A stretch of 64,000 nucleotides of DNA from Amaricoccus sp003258405 (GCF_043226085.1 NZ_CP171225.1:3596001-3660000); one strand, 5' to 3'; positions 1-9,821 are shown, counted from the first letter of the stretch. Numbers and translations: made by a program. Notes: generated by a model from the sequence alone, not told the origin.

Positions 1-13
1 CGGAAGTGATGCG

Positions 14-34
14 CTTCGCCTGAAGCTGGCGAAG
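14..34 (-). terminator. Possible hairpin downstream of trpE
   Basis: A 7-bp perfect inverted repeat (CTTCGCC / GGCGAAG, 7-nt loop) lies 12 bases beyond the trpE stop codon. No T-run follows it on the minus strand, so it is at best a weak or Rho-assisted terminator, or a structure between trpE and the next gene outside the window. Confidence 0.3.
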
Positions 35-45
35 GGCGGGCGGCT

Positions 46-1560
46 TCAGTTGCCGCCCGCGCGTGTGCCCAGAAACAGCACCGCATCCTTTGCGGCTTGA
101 AACAGCGCTTTCGACTTGTTGACCGTTTCCTGGAACTCGGCCTCCGGCACGCTGTCATAGACGACGCCACCGCCCGCCTGGACATAGAGCGTGTCATCCT
201 TCACCACCGCGGTGCGGAGCGCGATGCAGATGTCCATGTCGCCGCCGGCGGAGAAATAACCCACGCCACCGCCATAGACACCGCGCTTCTCGGTCTCGAG
301 CTCGTCGATGATCTCCATGGCGCGGACCTTGGGCGCGCCGGAGACGGTTCCGGCCGGCAGCCCGGCAAGCAGTGCGGAAAGCGCATCCTCACCCTCGGCC
401 AGCTCGCCGTTCACGTTGGAGACGATGTGCATCACGTGGCTGTAGCGCTCGATGATGAACTGCTCGTTGGGATCGACCGTGCCGATCCGTGCGACCCTGC
501 CGACATCGTTGCGACCGAGATCGAGCAGCATGAGGTGCTCTGCGCGCTCCTTGGGATCGGCGAGAAGATCCTGTTCGTTGGCAAGATCCTCGGCGGGGGT
601 CGCGCCGCGCGGTCTCGTGCCGGCAATCGGGCGGATGGTCACGCGGCTGCCCTGAACCTGCACGAGAATTTCGGGGCTGGCCCCGATCACCTGGAATCCG
701 CCGAAATTGAAGTAGAACATGTAGGGCGAGGGGTTCGTCCGTCGCAACGCCCGGTAGAGCGAGAAGGGCGGCAGGGCGAAGGGCTGGGCCCAGCGCTGCG
801 ACGGGACAACCTGGAAGATGTCACCGGCAACGATGTATTCCTTCGCCTTCTCGACGAGGGCGCTGTATTCGGCCGGCGTCGTGTTCGAAACTGGCTGGAC
901 GTCCGCCGGCACGCTCCGTGCGTCGCCTGCCGAAACCGGGGTGCGATCGAGATCGCGCACCGCGTCCATCACGCGCTCGGCGGCCTGCGCGTAGGCTGCG
1001 CGCGCCGAGAGGCCGGAATTCGCCCAGGCCGGACTCACGATGGTGACCTCGCCCTTCACACCGTCGACGATCAGGATCACGGAGGGGCGGATCATCACCG
1101 CATCCGGCAGGCCGAGCGGATCGGGGTTGATGTTCGGCAGATGCTCGACAAGGCGGATCATGTCGTAGCCGAGATAGCCGAAGAGGCCGGCGGCCATCGG
1201 CGGCAGTTCTTCGGGAAGTTCAATCCGGGATCCCGCGATGAGGCCGCGCAGGCTATCGAGGGGATCGGACGTCTCGTCGCTCCAGGCATCGGCATCGAAG
1301 CGGGCCGAGCGGTTGATCCGGGCGCTCTCTCCCCGGCACTGCCAGATCAGGTCGGGCTTCATGCCCATGATCGAGTAGCGGCCGCGGATCTCGCCGCCGG
1401 TGACGCTTTCGAGCAGAAAGCTGTTCTCGCGCGCCTCGGTGAGCTTCAGCATCAGGGAGACGGGAGTATCGAGATCAGCGACGAGCCGGGTCCAGACGAC
1501 CTGATTCCGGCCGGCCTCGAAACCTGTGGCGAATGCGTCTGCGCTGGGAAAGAGGTTCAT
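46..1560 (-). CDS. trpE: Anthranilate synthase component I
   Basis: Converts chorismate plus ammonia (or glutamine through the TrpG subunit) to anthranilate, the first step of tryptophan synthesis, in the cytoplasm. The 504-residue length fits TrpE. Near residues 50-65 is the LLES element typical of tryptophan feedback binding. The C-terminal chorismate-binding domain carries IAGTRPRG, LDLGRNDVGRV and AGTVSGAPKVRAMEII. It starts at an ATG only 7 bases after the upstream ppiD-like gene, so the two are probably cotranscribed. A partner trpG would be expected just past the left edge but cannot be seen. Family assignment is secure. Confidence 0.96.
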   Translation of the reverse strand: MNLFPSADAFATGFEAGRNQVVWTRLVADLDTPVSLMLKLTEARENSFLLESVTGGEIRGRYSIMGMKPDLIWQCRGESARINRSARFDADAWSDETSDPLDSLRGLIAGSRIELPEELPPMAAGLFGYLGYDMIRLVEHLPNINPDPLGLPDAVMIRPSVILIVDGVKGEVTIVSPAWANSGLSARAAYAQAAERVMDAVRDLDRTPVSAGDARSVPADVQPVSNTTPAEYSALVEKAKEYIVAGDIFQVVPSQRWAQPFALPPFSLYRALRRTNPSPYMFYFNFGGFQVIGASPEILVQVQGSRVTIRPIAGTRPRGATPAEDLANEQDLLADPKERAEHLMLLDLGRNDVGRVARIGTVDPNEQFIIERYSHVMHIVSNVNGELAEGEDALSALLAGLPAGTVSGAPKVRAMEIIDELETEKRGVYGGGVGYFSAGGDMDICIALRTAVVKDDTLYVQAGGGVVYDSVPEAEFQETVNKSKALFQAAKDAVLFLGTRAGGN

Positions 1561-1567
1561 CTGGCTG

Positions 1568-3433
1568 TCACTGGAAACGGTCGAGGGTGGAATCGATCAC
1601 GCTCTGATTGAGGCGCACCCCGGCCTCGTCACGAAGCGCCGTGGTGTAGAGCTCCCGCAGGTCGTCATGTGCCTGCTGGGCGAACTGGGCTGACACGGAG
1701 GTGCGCAGGTTTGCGAGGCGCTCGTCCGTCGGGTCAGGCGGCGCGATTTCGGTGAGCTGGGCGAGGATCACACGGTTCACGTCATCGACGACGACCGTGC
1801 CGTCGGCGTCCGCGGCAAAAATGTCGGCGACAAGGCGCGGCGGCGTTTCGGCAAGCGTGTCGCTCCGTGCCATCGGGCCGGCGTCGTGCAGCTCGGTGCC
1901 GAGTTCGGTTGCGATATCGCTCAGGCTCCTGCCGCCGGCGATCTCGTCCTGAAGCGCGGAAGCCTTCTGGCCGAGCGCGGCCGTCAGTTCCGCCGAGCGC
2001 CAGTCGGCGGCAATCTGATCACGGATCTCGTCGAGCGGGATCACTGCAGGCGGTTCGACCGCATCCACGCGCAGGCTCAGGTAGGAGCCGTCGGCGAGTT
2101 CGACAAGATCCGTCTCCTCGCCCTCGCGCGCATCCTGGAGCGCCTTGCCGAAGGCAGGGTCCGTGGCCACCGGATCGGTCGAGATCTCGGTGTAGTCCAT
2201 CTTGTCGAGCTGCATCACCGTCTCGTCGGCGATTTCCTCGAGCGTCGCGCCGCCCGCGATCAGATCCTCGATATGGGTGAGATCGTCGTGGATCTGCCGC
2301 TGCGCCTCGGCTTGCGCGCGCTCCTGGCGGAGCGTCTCGCGCGCGTCCTCGAAGGGCGTCACCTGAGCGGCGAGGATCGCGTTGATCCGATAGAGCGACG
2401 GCCCGAGCGGCGAGGGAACCGGACCGACGATGCCCGGTTCGGCGGGGCCGAAGACAGCCTCGCGCGCATCCGCTGGCAGGGCGCTTGCTTCCACGAGCCC
2501 CTGATCGGTGTCGGCGGCAGAAAGCCCGCGTTCCTCGGCGATCTCGTCGAAGGTCGCGGTGCCGGCATCGATCCGTGACTTGGCTTCGGCGGCGTCGGCG
2601 TTCGTGCGGAAGCCGATGCGGTCGAGAAGCCGACGCTCCGGCGTGGTGAAACGAGCCTTGCCGGAGTCGTAGGCGGCGCGAAGCTCGTCCTCGGGGACCT
2701 CGATGTTCGCGGCGATGCGTTCCGGCGACGCGATCGCATAGGTGATCTTCTGCGTCTCCGGACGGGTATAGGTCTCGGCGTGGGCGTCATGGAAGGCGGC
2801 AAGTGCGGCCTCGTCCGGCTCGGGGATCGACGTATCGAGCATGCTCTCGTCGAGTGTGATCCAGCCGAAGCTGCGCATTTCTCCGACATATTCGAGGATC
2901 ACATCCGTGGCCGCGGCGGGCATGGCGGCCGCAGATGCGGCGCTCGTTGCCAGCAGCCCGCGCGCGAGTTCGCGGCGGATGTCTTCCTCGAATTCACCGG
3001 CATTCATGCCGATCCGCTCGAGGCTGTAGAGATACGCGGCCCGGTCGAAGCCGTCGCTGCCCTGGAAGGCAGGGATCTGGCGAAGCTCATCACGCACGGC
3101 GTCATCCCCGACGGAGAGACCGATCCGCTCGGCCTCGCCATCAAGTGCCGCGTCGTTCACGAGCTGGATGAGGGCGAGCCGGTCGATGCCATATTGGCGC
3201 GCCTCGGACATCGTGAGATTGCGGTCGATCTGTGCCGAGATACGGCGAATCTGCTGATCGACGGCCCGGCCGTACTGGTCCGCCGTGATCTTCTGGTCGC
3301 CGACGCGGGCGACGTCCTGGGTCGTGAGGCCACCCCCGACACCGATGCCGAAACCGGCGAGGCCGACCACGAGCAGGACCATGAGGATCCAGACCAGTAC
3401 GCTGGAGCGCTTGTTTCGAAAAGATCTGAGCAT
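1568..3433 (-). CDS. ppiD: Membrane-anchored periplasmic peptidyl-prolyl isomerase/foldase (PpiD/SurA-like)
   Basis: A 621-residue protein with a short basic N-terminus, one membrane anchor at about residues 10-32 (VLVWILMVLLVVGLAGFG) and a long periplasmic part. That is the PpiD layout: SurA-like N-terminal helical domain (about 35-170), then a parvulin-like region (about 225-360) around the VPSPLGPSLYRI element, and a second helical chaperone region. Known family role: assists folding of outer-membrane and periplasmic proteins at the exit of the Sec translocon. The parvulin core looks divergent, so isomerase activity may be weak, as in other PpiD proteins. A good promoter lies just upstream and the gene reads directly into trpE. 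Confidence 0.88.
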   Translation of the reverse strand: MLRSFRNKRSSVLVWILMVLLVVGLAGFGIGVGGGLTTQDVARVGDQKITADQYGRAVDQQIRRISAQIDRNLTMSEARQYGIDRLALIQLVNDAALDGEAERIGLSVGDDAVRDELRQIPAFQGSDGFDRAAYLYSLERIGMNAGEFEEDIRRELARGLLATSAASAAAMPAAATDVILEYVGEMRSFGWITLDESMLDTSIPEPDEAALAAFHDAHAETYTRPETQKITYAIASPERIAANIEVPEDELRAAYDSGKARFTTPERRLLDRIGFRTNADAAEAKSRIDAGTATFDEIAEERGLSAADTDQGLVEASALPADAREAVFGPAEPGIVGPVPSPLGPSLYRINAILAAQVTPFEDARETLRQERAQAEAQRQIHDDLTHIEDLIAGGATLEEIADETVMQLDKMDYTEISTDPVATDPAFGKALQDAREGEETDLVELADGSYLSLRVDAVEPPAVIPLDEIRDQIAADWRSAELTAALGQKASALQDEIAGGRSLSDIATELGTELHDAGPMARSDTLAETPPRLVADIFAADADGTVVVDDVNRVILAQLTEIAPPDPTDERLANLRTSVSAQFAQQAHDDLRELYTTALRDEAGVRLNQSVIDSTLDRFQ

Positions 3434-3472
3434 CTGGCGGCCAATCGGTCCCGGAAAGATACGTGCCGGAGG

Positions 3473-3501
3473 GTTCTATGACGTGGCCGAGCGGGTGACA
3501 A
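3473..3501 (-). promoter_or_regulatory. Candidate sigma-70 promoter for ppiD-trpE
   Basis: On the minus strand TTGTCA (3501-3496) and TAGAAC (3478-3473) are separated by exactly 17 bases and end about 40 bases before the ppiD ATG at 3433. It lies in the gap between the kinase stop and ppiD, where a promoter for the two-gene unit is needed. Found by eye only. Confidence 0.5.
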
Positions 3502-3508
3502 GGGCGGC

Positions 3509-5779
3509 TCAGGTCCCGCGCGCACCGTTGAGGCCGGATCTCAGTACGCGGGCGAGATCAGCCGCGGAGCAAGGCTTCTGGATCGAGGGAGCGACGACAC
3601 CGCCCATGCTGGTCTGCGAGAGGCCGGCATAGCCCGACATGTAGACAATCGGCACATCCGGGCGCCGATCGCGGACCCGGCGGGCAAGGTCGTAGCCCCC
3701 CATACCGCCGGGCATCACGATGTCGGTAAGAAGGAGATCGAACTCCTCGCCCGCGTCGATCAGGTCGAGCGCCGCGCGCCCTGAGGTCGCCGAGACATGA
3801 CGGTAGCCGATCGCGGTCACCATCTCCTGCATGATCGCGAGGAGGCTCGTATCATCTTCCACGATCAGCAGTCGCTCGGACCGGCCCATCGGCACCGGAA
3901 GGCGCTCCGCCGGGTTGTCCCGATCGCCCTCGTAGAGCCCGCGGGGCAGAAGCATCCGGATTGTCGTGCCGTGGCCCACCTCCGAATAGATGCGGAGCTC
4001 CCCTTCGGACTGTTCGATGAAGCCGTAGACCATCGAGAGCCCGAGACCGCTGCCGGAGGTGCTGCCCTTGGTGGTGAAGAACGGGTCGATGGCACGGCGC
4101 CTCACCTCATCGGTCATGCCGCGCCCGTTGTCGGTCACCGAGATCTCGACATAGCGCTGGTGATTACCGCCTGCGCGCGCCCCGCCGACGAGGTCGCCGA
4201 AGGCCGTGCCGGTTTCATACCCGGTCATGCCCTTTTGGTCCGGGCGTTCCACGGCGCGGGCAGAGATCAGGATGCGGTCGCCGGTTTCTCCCTGAAGGAT
4301 GGCATCGCGGCTGTTGAGCACGAGATTGAGCAGCGCGTTCTCGAGCTGCCCCTGGTCACAATGGACCGCGAGGCTCTCGTCGGGGCATTCGATCACGATC
4401 TCGACGGCTTCCTCGATTGTCGGCCGGACGAGCAACTTCATCTCGCGCAGGACTTCCACGACGGGCTTGGTGCTGGCCAGGGCAGGATTGCGCTTGGCGA
4501 AGGCAAGCAGCCGGCGGGAGAGATCGGCCCCGCGCTTGACCGAGTTCTTTGCCCGCTCCAGCCATTCGCGGGTCTTGCCCGGAAGAGGGTCGGCAAGCGA
4601 GAGCTCGAGCGAATACATGATCGCGGCAAGAATGTTGTTGAAATCATGCGCGATGCCGCCGGTGAGCTGGCCGAGCGCATCGAGGCGACTTGCGCGCTCG
4701 AACTTCTGCCGGTTCGTTTCCTGTTCGGTGACATCGTCGAGCACGATCACCACGCGGATCGGAACATCGGGCCGTTCGTTGCCGCGGGGTGTGGTGGTCT
4801 CCCCGCTCGAGAGGCGCACGTAACGGATCGTCGTGCTGTCGCCCCTGGTTATCAGGTTGATCTCTCCGCGCAGGCGTTCTCCCGCGAGCGCCCGGCGGAT
4901 CGGATCCGCGGAGGCATCAAGCGGCTGCAGATCCTCGGCGCGAAGGAAGGTGATGGTATCAGGCCATGGGTAGGGGAATGGCCCGTCCGCGAGACCGAGC
5001 ATCTGCCGGGCCACGGTGTTTGCGGTGACGATCTGCCGGTTGTTGTCGAGAGCAATAATGCCGTTTGTCGTCGTATCGAGCACCATCTGAACGCGGGCAC
5101 TTGCCGCCTCGATGGCAAAGAGCGCATCCGTCTCGCGCCGCCGCAGGATTGCAAGCACGACAATCCAGCCCGCAAGCAGTGCCGAACTCGCCGCGGCCGC
5201 GAACAGGCTCAGTCGCAGGATCCGCGTTTCGATCTGGTCAAGGCGCGCATAGACGCTGAGCCGCGCTGACGCCACCAACTCGGAGAGGTTTCGGATGGCT
5301 TCGATGTCAGGGACCCGGACGAGCGCATCGAGCTCGCGTGCGGTCAGCGTTCCGGGCGGAGTGCTGCGGAGGATTTCGATCATGCTTCCATAGCGCAGAA
5401 GGGTCTCCCGCGTTGGCGTCAGGTCGATGTCCGTTCCGGTCGCCCGGGCGAGATCCTGGATGCCGGCAAGCGCGTCGAGCGCATCCGCGAGATTCCGGGT
5501 GGCTCCGTCGAGATAATCGGTTTCCTGCGGCCTCAGGACCGCGTTCTTGAAATTATGGATGAAACCGCCGTAGCCGGTCGCGCGCTCGAAGTGGAGCATC
5601 TCGGTGAGAAGCGCAGTGTTCTGCGTCGTGAGCCGTGTTTCCAGCCGCCGAAGATCACCGAAGAGCACCCAGAAGGCCACAAAGCCGCCGGCAAAGATGA
5701 TGCCGATCACGAACAGGCCGCGCCGCAGAAAATGCGTGCGTTTCCGTACCGCCTCTGAATCTCTCAGTCCCTGGAACAT
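3509..5779 (-). CDS. Hybrid sensor histidine kinase with C-terminal receiver
   Basis: A 756-residue membrane signalling protein. TM1 is at about 21-40, followed by a periplasmic sensor of about 145 residues, then TM2 at about 190-212. A PAS-like segment (about 228-350) precedes the HisKA motif GGIAHDFNNILAAI with phospho-acceptor His378. The ATPase domain has NLVLNSRDA, DNGRGM and GSGLGLSM, and a receiver domain has its phospho-acceptor at Asp686 (LLTDIVMPGG). The sensor contains IHNFKNAVLR. The ATG at 5779 is preferred because AGAGGG lies 4 bases upstream; a longer frame would run antisense into uup. No response regulator gene is adjacent, so it is an orphan and its signal is unknown. Confidence 0.9.
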   Translation of the reverse strand: MFQGLRDSEAVRKRTHFLRRGLFVIGIIFAGGFVAFWVLFGDLRRLETRLTTQNTALLTEMLHFERATGYGGFIHNFKNAVLRPQETDYLDGATRNLADALDALAGIQDLARATGTDIDLTPTRETLLRYGSMIEILRSTPPGTLTARELDALVRVPDIEAIRNLSELVASARLSVYARLDQIETRILRLSLFAAAASSALLAGWIVVLAILRRRETDALFAIEAASARVQMVLDTTTNGIIALDNNRQIVTANTVARQMLGLADGPFPYPWPDTITFLRAEDLQPLDASADPIRRALAGERLRGEINLITRGDSTTIRYVRLSSGETTTPRGNERPDVPIRVVIVLDDVTEQETNRQKFERASRLDALGQLTGGIAHDFNNILAAIMYSLELSLADPLPGKTREWLERAKNSVKRGADLSRRLLAFAKRNPALASTKPVVEVLREMKLLVRPTIEEAVEIVIECPDESLAVHCDQGQLENALLNLVLNSRDAILQGETGDRILISARAVERPDQKGMTGYETGTAFGDLVGGARAGGNHQRYVEISVTDNGRGMTDEVRRRAIDPFFTTKGSTSGSGLGLSMVYGFIEQSEGELRIYSEVGHGTTIRMLLPRGLYEGDRDNPAERLPVPMGRSERLLIVEDDTSLLAIMQEMVTAIGYRHVSATSGRAALDLIDAGEEFDLLLTDIVMPGGMGGYDLARRVRDRRPDVPIVYMSGYAGLSQTSMGGVVAPSIQKPCSAADLARVLRSGLNGARGT

Positions 5780-5969
5780 GCGCCCTCTTGCAACGCATAG
5801 AAGATCTGCCCTGCGGGTTTGCGCAAGCCCGAGTCGTCTGGACGGGTACAATTTGCGGCATCGAGTTAAGAAAGCGGTAACGAATAAACGATGTCCAGAT
5901 GGCTTCGGCATCGCCGCCGCAAGCGATGCATGTTGACGCCTGCCTGCCGGCGTTCTAGGGCGTCGCGAC

Positions 5970-7799
5970 ATGGCCGAGCCCCCGATCCTGACCCTGAACG
6001 ATATCAGCCTGACCTTCGGCGGAACGCCTCTGCTGAACGGCGCCGCGCTTGCCGTGCATCCCGGTGAGCGCATTGCGCTCGTGGGACGGAACGGGTCTGG
6101 CAAGTCGACCTTGATGAAGATGATGGCGGGCCGCGTGCAGCCCGACACGGGCGAGCGCTTTCTTCAGCCGGGCCGCGCCGTCGGCTACATGGCGCAGGAT
6201 CCCGACTTCGCCGGTTTCGCGACGCTCGGGGATTTTGCCTCCGCGGGTCTCGATCCGGCCGAGCACTGGCGTGCGGAGATCGCCATGGAGGGCGTGAAGC
6301 TCGACGCCGCGATCGATCCTGCGCGCGCATCGGGCGGCGAACGGCGGCGGGCCGCACTGGCGCAGATCCTTGCCTCCGCCCCGGATCTCATGCTGCTCGA
6401 CGAGCCGACGAACCACCTCGACATCGAGGCCATCGCCTGGCTCGAGGCGCATCTTCGCGAGAGCCGTGCGGCCTTCGTCTGCGTGAGCCATGACCGGGCG
6501 TTCCTGCGCAACCTCACCGACCGGACCCTCTGGGTTGACCGGGGCGAGGTGCGTCGCCTCGATCGAGGGTTTTCCGCCTTCGAGGAATGGCGCGACAAGA
6601 CATATGAGGAAGAGGATGTCGCGCGCCACAAGCTCGACAGGCTCATCAAGTCCGAGGGGCGCTGGGCGGTCGAGGGGATCTCCGCGCGCCGCAAGCGCAA
6701 TCAGGGCAGGGTGCGGCGGCTTGCGGAGATGCGGACCGAGCGCAGGGCCCAGATCCAGCGTCTGGGCACGGCGCGGATGGAATTCGAAGGCTCGGCTCCA
6801 TCCGGAAAGCTTGTCGTCGAGGCGGACGACATCTCCAAGGCGTTCGGTGGCCGCACGATCGTGAAGGATTTCTCGATCAAGGTGCAGCGCGGGGATCGCG
6901 TGGCGCTTGTGGGGCCGAACGGGGTCGGGAAGACCACGCTCCTCAAGATGCTCACCGGCGAACTCTCCCCTGACAGCGGGCGGGTGCGGCTCGGCACGAA
7001 CCTCTCAATGGCCGTCTTCGATCAGAACCGTGCGGCGCTCGATCCGGACGCGACGCTCTGGGAGACGCTCAACGGCGATTCGGAAATCGGTGTTTCCGGG
7101 CGCGGCGACCAGGTCATGGTGCGCGGGCGGCCGCGTCATGTCGTGGGCTACCTGAAGGATTTTCTCTTTGACGAGGCGCAGGCGCGTGGCCCGGTCTCGG
7201 CGCTTTCCGGCGGCGAGAAGGCGCGCATCCTGCTTGCGCGGCTCATGGCGCGGGAAACGAACCTGCTCGTGCTCGACGAACCGACCAACGATCTCGACGT
7301 GGAGACGCTCGATCTGCTCGTCGAACTGATCGCCGATTACGAAGGCACGGTTCTGCTCGTGAGCCACGATCGGGATTTCATCGATCAGATCGCGACGATG
7401 ACCATCGCGATGGAAGGCGATGGCCGCGCCACGCTCTATGCCGGGGGGTGGAGCGATTATCGCGCGCAGCGGGGTGAAACGGCGACGGAGGCAAGAGCCG
7501 CGCCCGCCGCCGCGAAGCCGAAAGCGGCCGCGCCCAGGCCCAAGCCGCAGGCCCCTCGCGCGCAAGGCCTGAGTTTCACCCAATCGCACCGGCTCGCGGC
7601 CCTTCCCGCGGAAATGGATCGGCTTGCAGCCGAGATCGCCAAGCTCGAGGAACTCATGGCAGATCCCGCGCTTTTTACCCGCGAGCCCGCGAAATTCGCC
7701 AAGGCCTCTGAAGCGCTTGTTCAGCGACAGACAGCGCTCGCCGCGGCGGAGGAGGAATGGCTCGAGCTGGAGACGCTGCGCGAGGCCGGCGAAGGCTGA
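5970..7799 (+). CDS. uup: ABC-F family ATPase, Uup type
   Basis: A soluble tandem ATPase of 609 residues without membrane segments. Both halves are complete: Walker A GRNGSGKST and GPNGVGKTT, signatures SGGERRRAAL and SGGEKARILL, Walker B LLDEPTNHLD and VLDEPTNDLD. The two domains are joined by the linker typical of ABC-F proteins. After an Ala/Pro/Lys-rich segment (about 510-535) there is a helical coiled-coil tail, which favours Uup over EttA. Uup-type proteins act on ribosomes and are linked to ribosome assembly and tolerance of DNA transposition intermediates in E. coli. It is divergent from the hybrid kinase across a 190-base gap. TTGACG-17-TAGGGC ends about 8 bases before the ATG, so the leader may be very short. 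Confidence 0.92.
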   Translation: MAEPPILTLNDISLTFGGTPLLNGAALAVHPGERIALVGRNGSGKSTLMKMMAGRVQPDTGERFLQPGRAVGYMAQDPDFAGFATLGDFASAGLDPAEHWRAEIAMEGVKLDAAIDPARASGGERRRAALAQILASAPDLMLLDEPTNHLDIEAIAWLEAHLRESRAAFVCVSHDRAFLRNLTDRTLWVDRGEVRRLDRGFSAFEEWRDKTYEEEDVARHKLDRLIKSEGRWAVEGISARRKRNQGRVRRLAEMRTERRAQIQRLGTARMEFEGSAPSGKLVVEADDISKAFGGRTIVKDFSIKVQRGDRVALVGPNGVGKTTLLKMLTGELSPDSGRVRLGTNLSMAVFDQNRAALDPDATLWETLNGDSEIGVSGRGDQVMVRGRPRHVVGYLKDFLFDEAQARGPVSALSGGEKARILLARLMARETNLLVLDEPTNDLDVETLDLLVELIADYEGTVLLVSHDRDFIDQIATMTIAMEGDGRATLYAGGWSDYRAQRGETATEARAAPAAAKPKAAAPRPKPQAPRAQGLSFTQSHRLAALPAEMDRLAAEIAKLEELMADPALFTREPAKFAKASEALVQRQTALAAAEEEWLELETLREAGEG

Positions 7800-7875
7800 G
7801 CCCGGCGGCAGCGTTGCGCAAGAGGCGGCAAGCCCGCATTGTACGGGCCAAACCTGCCAGCCGTATGAGCGCCAG

Positions 7876-9159
7876 ATGCAACTCGACATACTCGTGAAGG
7901 GGGGCGTGCTGCCCGATGGGCGCCGGGCCGACGTCGCGATCCGGGATGGCCGGATTGCCGAGATCGCGCCCTCCATCGACGCCCCGGCGCAAGAAACCTT
8001 CGATGCGGCAGGCTGTCTCGTTTCCGCGCCTTTCGTCGATCCTCATTTCCATATGGATGCGACGCTCTCCTGGGGAAATCCGCGGATCAACGCATCCGGG
8101 ACGCTGCTCGAAGGGATTGCGCTCTGGGGCGAACTCAAGGCCCGGCTCACGCCGGAGGCCGTGGCGGAGCGGGCGCTTTCCTATTGTGACTGGGCCGTGT
8201 CCCAGGGCCTTCTCGCAATCCGGAGCCATGTCGATGTCTGCGACGATCGCCTCGTCGGCGTTGAGGCGCTGCTCGCGGTGAAGGAAACCGTGAGATCCTA
8301 TCTCGACCTTCAGCTCGTCGCCTTTCCGCAGGATGGCTTCTACCGCGATCCCCGTGCGCGGGCGAACCTTCTGCGTGCGCTCGATCTCGGCGTCGACGTC
8401 GTTGGCGGCATTCCGCATTTCGAACGGACCATGGAGGAGGGTCGCGCCTCCGTCACCGAGCTTTGCGAGATTGCCGATGCGCGCGGCCTTCCGGTCGATC
8501 TGCATTGCGACGAGACCGATGATCCGCTCTCGCGACATATCGAACAGCTGATCTTCGAGACAACGCGGCTCGGCCTGGAGGGCAGGGTGTCGGGCAGCCA
8601 CCTGACTTCGATGCACTCGATGGACAACTACTATGTCTCGAAACTCCTTCCGCTGATGGCCGAGGCCGGTGTCGCGGCCATTCCCAACCCGCTCGTCAAC
8701 ATCGTCCTGCAGGGACGGCACGACACCTACCCGAAGCGGCGCGGCCTCACGCGCGTTCCGGAGATGCGCGCCCATGGCATCCGCGTCGGCTGGGGGCAGG
8801 ACTGTGTCCTCGATCCCTGGTATTCGCTCGGCAAGGCCGACATGCTCGATGTGGCCTTCATGGGGCTCCACGTCGCCCAGATGACAAGCCCGGCGGAGAT
8901 GCGCGCCTGTTTTGCCATGGTAACGGAAGAGAACGCGGCGATCCTCGGCCTTGAGGGCTACGGGCTCGAGAGGGGCGCCATTGCAAGCCTCGTCGTGCTC
9001 GATGCGGGCGATCCGATCGAGGCAATCCGGCTCCGGGCCGAACGGCGCTTCGTGATCTCGAAGGGCCGGGTCGTTGCGCGGAAGGCGCGAGTGGCGTCGC
9101 GGCTCTCGCTGCCCGGACGTCCCGCCGAGGTTGATCTGAGGCTTGCACCCGGCGGCTGA
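7876..9159 (+). CDS. Cytosine-deaminase-like amidohydrolase (CodA family, altered substrate residue)
   Basis: A 427-residue metal-dependent amidohydrolase. By known E. coli CodA numbering (offset 4) the metal and catalytic residues are all present: His57 and His59 (PHFHMD), His210, Glu213 (LHCDETD), His242 and Asp309. The substrate glutamine Gln152 and Trp315 also match, as do NPLVNIVLQGR and DTYPKRRG. The residue after the metal Asp, which is Asp314 in E. coli CodA and shapes substrate choice, is Cys310 here (GQDCVLDPW), and the preceding His is Gln. The substrate may therefore differ from cytosine. The ATG at 7876 gives the standard N-terminus; upstream in-frame codons look non-coding. It is followed by a GNAT and a nitrilase gene on the same strand. 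Confidence 0.88.
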   Translation: MQLDILVKGGVLPDGRRADVAIRDGRIAEIAPSIDAPAQETFDAAGCLVSAPFVDPHFHMDATLSWGNPRINASGTLLEGIALWGELKARLTPEAVAERALSYCDWAVSQGLLAIRSHVDVCDDRLVGVEALLAVKETVRSYLDLQLVAFPQDGFYRDPRARANLLRALDLGVDVVGGIPHFERTMEEGRASVTELCEIADARGLPVDLHCDETDDPLSRHIEQLIFETTRLGLEGRVSGSHLTSMHSMDNYYVSKLLPLMAEAGVAAIPNPLVNIVLQGRHDTYPKRRGLTRVPEMRAHGIRVGWGQDCVLDPWYSLGKADMLDVAFMGLHVAQMTSPAEMRACFAMVTEENAAILGLEGYGLERGAIASLVVLDAGDPIEAIRLRAERRFVISKGRVVARKARVASRLSLPGRPAEVDLRLAPGG

Positions 9160-9218
9160 AGCGGAGAGAGTCCGCCCCGCGCAGGGCGGCGATAGCCCGG
9201 CGGCAGGGAGGATGACCG

Positions 9219-9821
9219 ATGACGCTGCGCGTCGCGCCGATGAGCCGGGCCGAGATCGAGGCCTATCTGGATGATGTAGCCACGCTCCGGATCCGCGTCT
9301 TTGCGGAATTTCCCTATCTCTACGACGGCGACATGGAGTACGAGCGCCGCTATCTCGCGGCCTATCGCGACAGCCCCGGTGCGATCGTCGTCGGCGCGTG
9401 GGATGGCACGCAGCTTGTCGGAGCCTCGACGGGCACGCCGATGGAGGATCATGCCGACGACTTTGCCGGGGCCTTTGCAGACCAGCCGATGCCGATCGAA
9501 ACCATCTTCTATTGCGCGGAGTCGGTCCTGCTTCCCGAATATCGCGGCCGCGGAATCGGCGGCCGCTTCTTTGACCACCGTGAGGCGCATGCCCGGGCGC
9601 TGGGCCGCGACTGGTCGGCATTCTGTGCGGTGATCCGGGCCGACGACCATCCGGCACGCCCGGCCGGCTACACGCCGCACGACGGATTCTGGACCCATCG
9701 CGGCTATGCCAGGCTCCCCGGCGCTGTCGCGAGTTTCCGGTGGAAGGATCACGGCGATGCCGTGGAAACCGAAAAGCCGCTCCAGTTCTGGATCCGCGGC
9801 CTGAGGGAGGATCAGCCATGA
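9219..9821 (+). CDS. GNAT family N-acetyltransferase
   Basis: A 200-residue protein with the GNAT fold. The acetyl-CoA binding motif A is ESVLLPEYRGRGIGGRFFD (about residues 102-120), preceded by the beta-strand VVGAWDGTQLVGAS. The acceptor substrate cannot be told from sequence. The start at 9219 has GGGAGG seven bases upstream. The stop codon overlaps the ATG of the following nitrilase-type gene (ATGA), so the two are translationally coupled. GNAT and carbon-nitrogen hydrolase pairs, including fused forms, are known in other bacteria, which suggests a joint small-molecule pathway. Confidence 0.88.
   Translation: MTLRVAPMSRAEIEAYLDDVATLRIRVFAEFPYLYDGDMEYERRYLAAYRDSPGAIVVGAWDGTQLVGASTGTPMEDHADDFAGAFADQPMPIETIFYCAESVLLPEYRGRGIGGRFFDHREAHARALGRDWSAFCAVIRADDHPARPAGYTPHDGFWTHRGYARLPGAVASFRWKDHGDAVETEKPLQFWIRGLREDQP

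Noticed and set aside
97..1611. Long plus-strand open frame opposite trpE
   Set aside because: It is antisense to a secure trpE, with Arg/His-rich composition typical of shadow frames in high-GC DNA and no ribosome-binding site.
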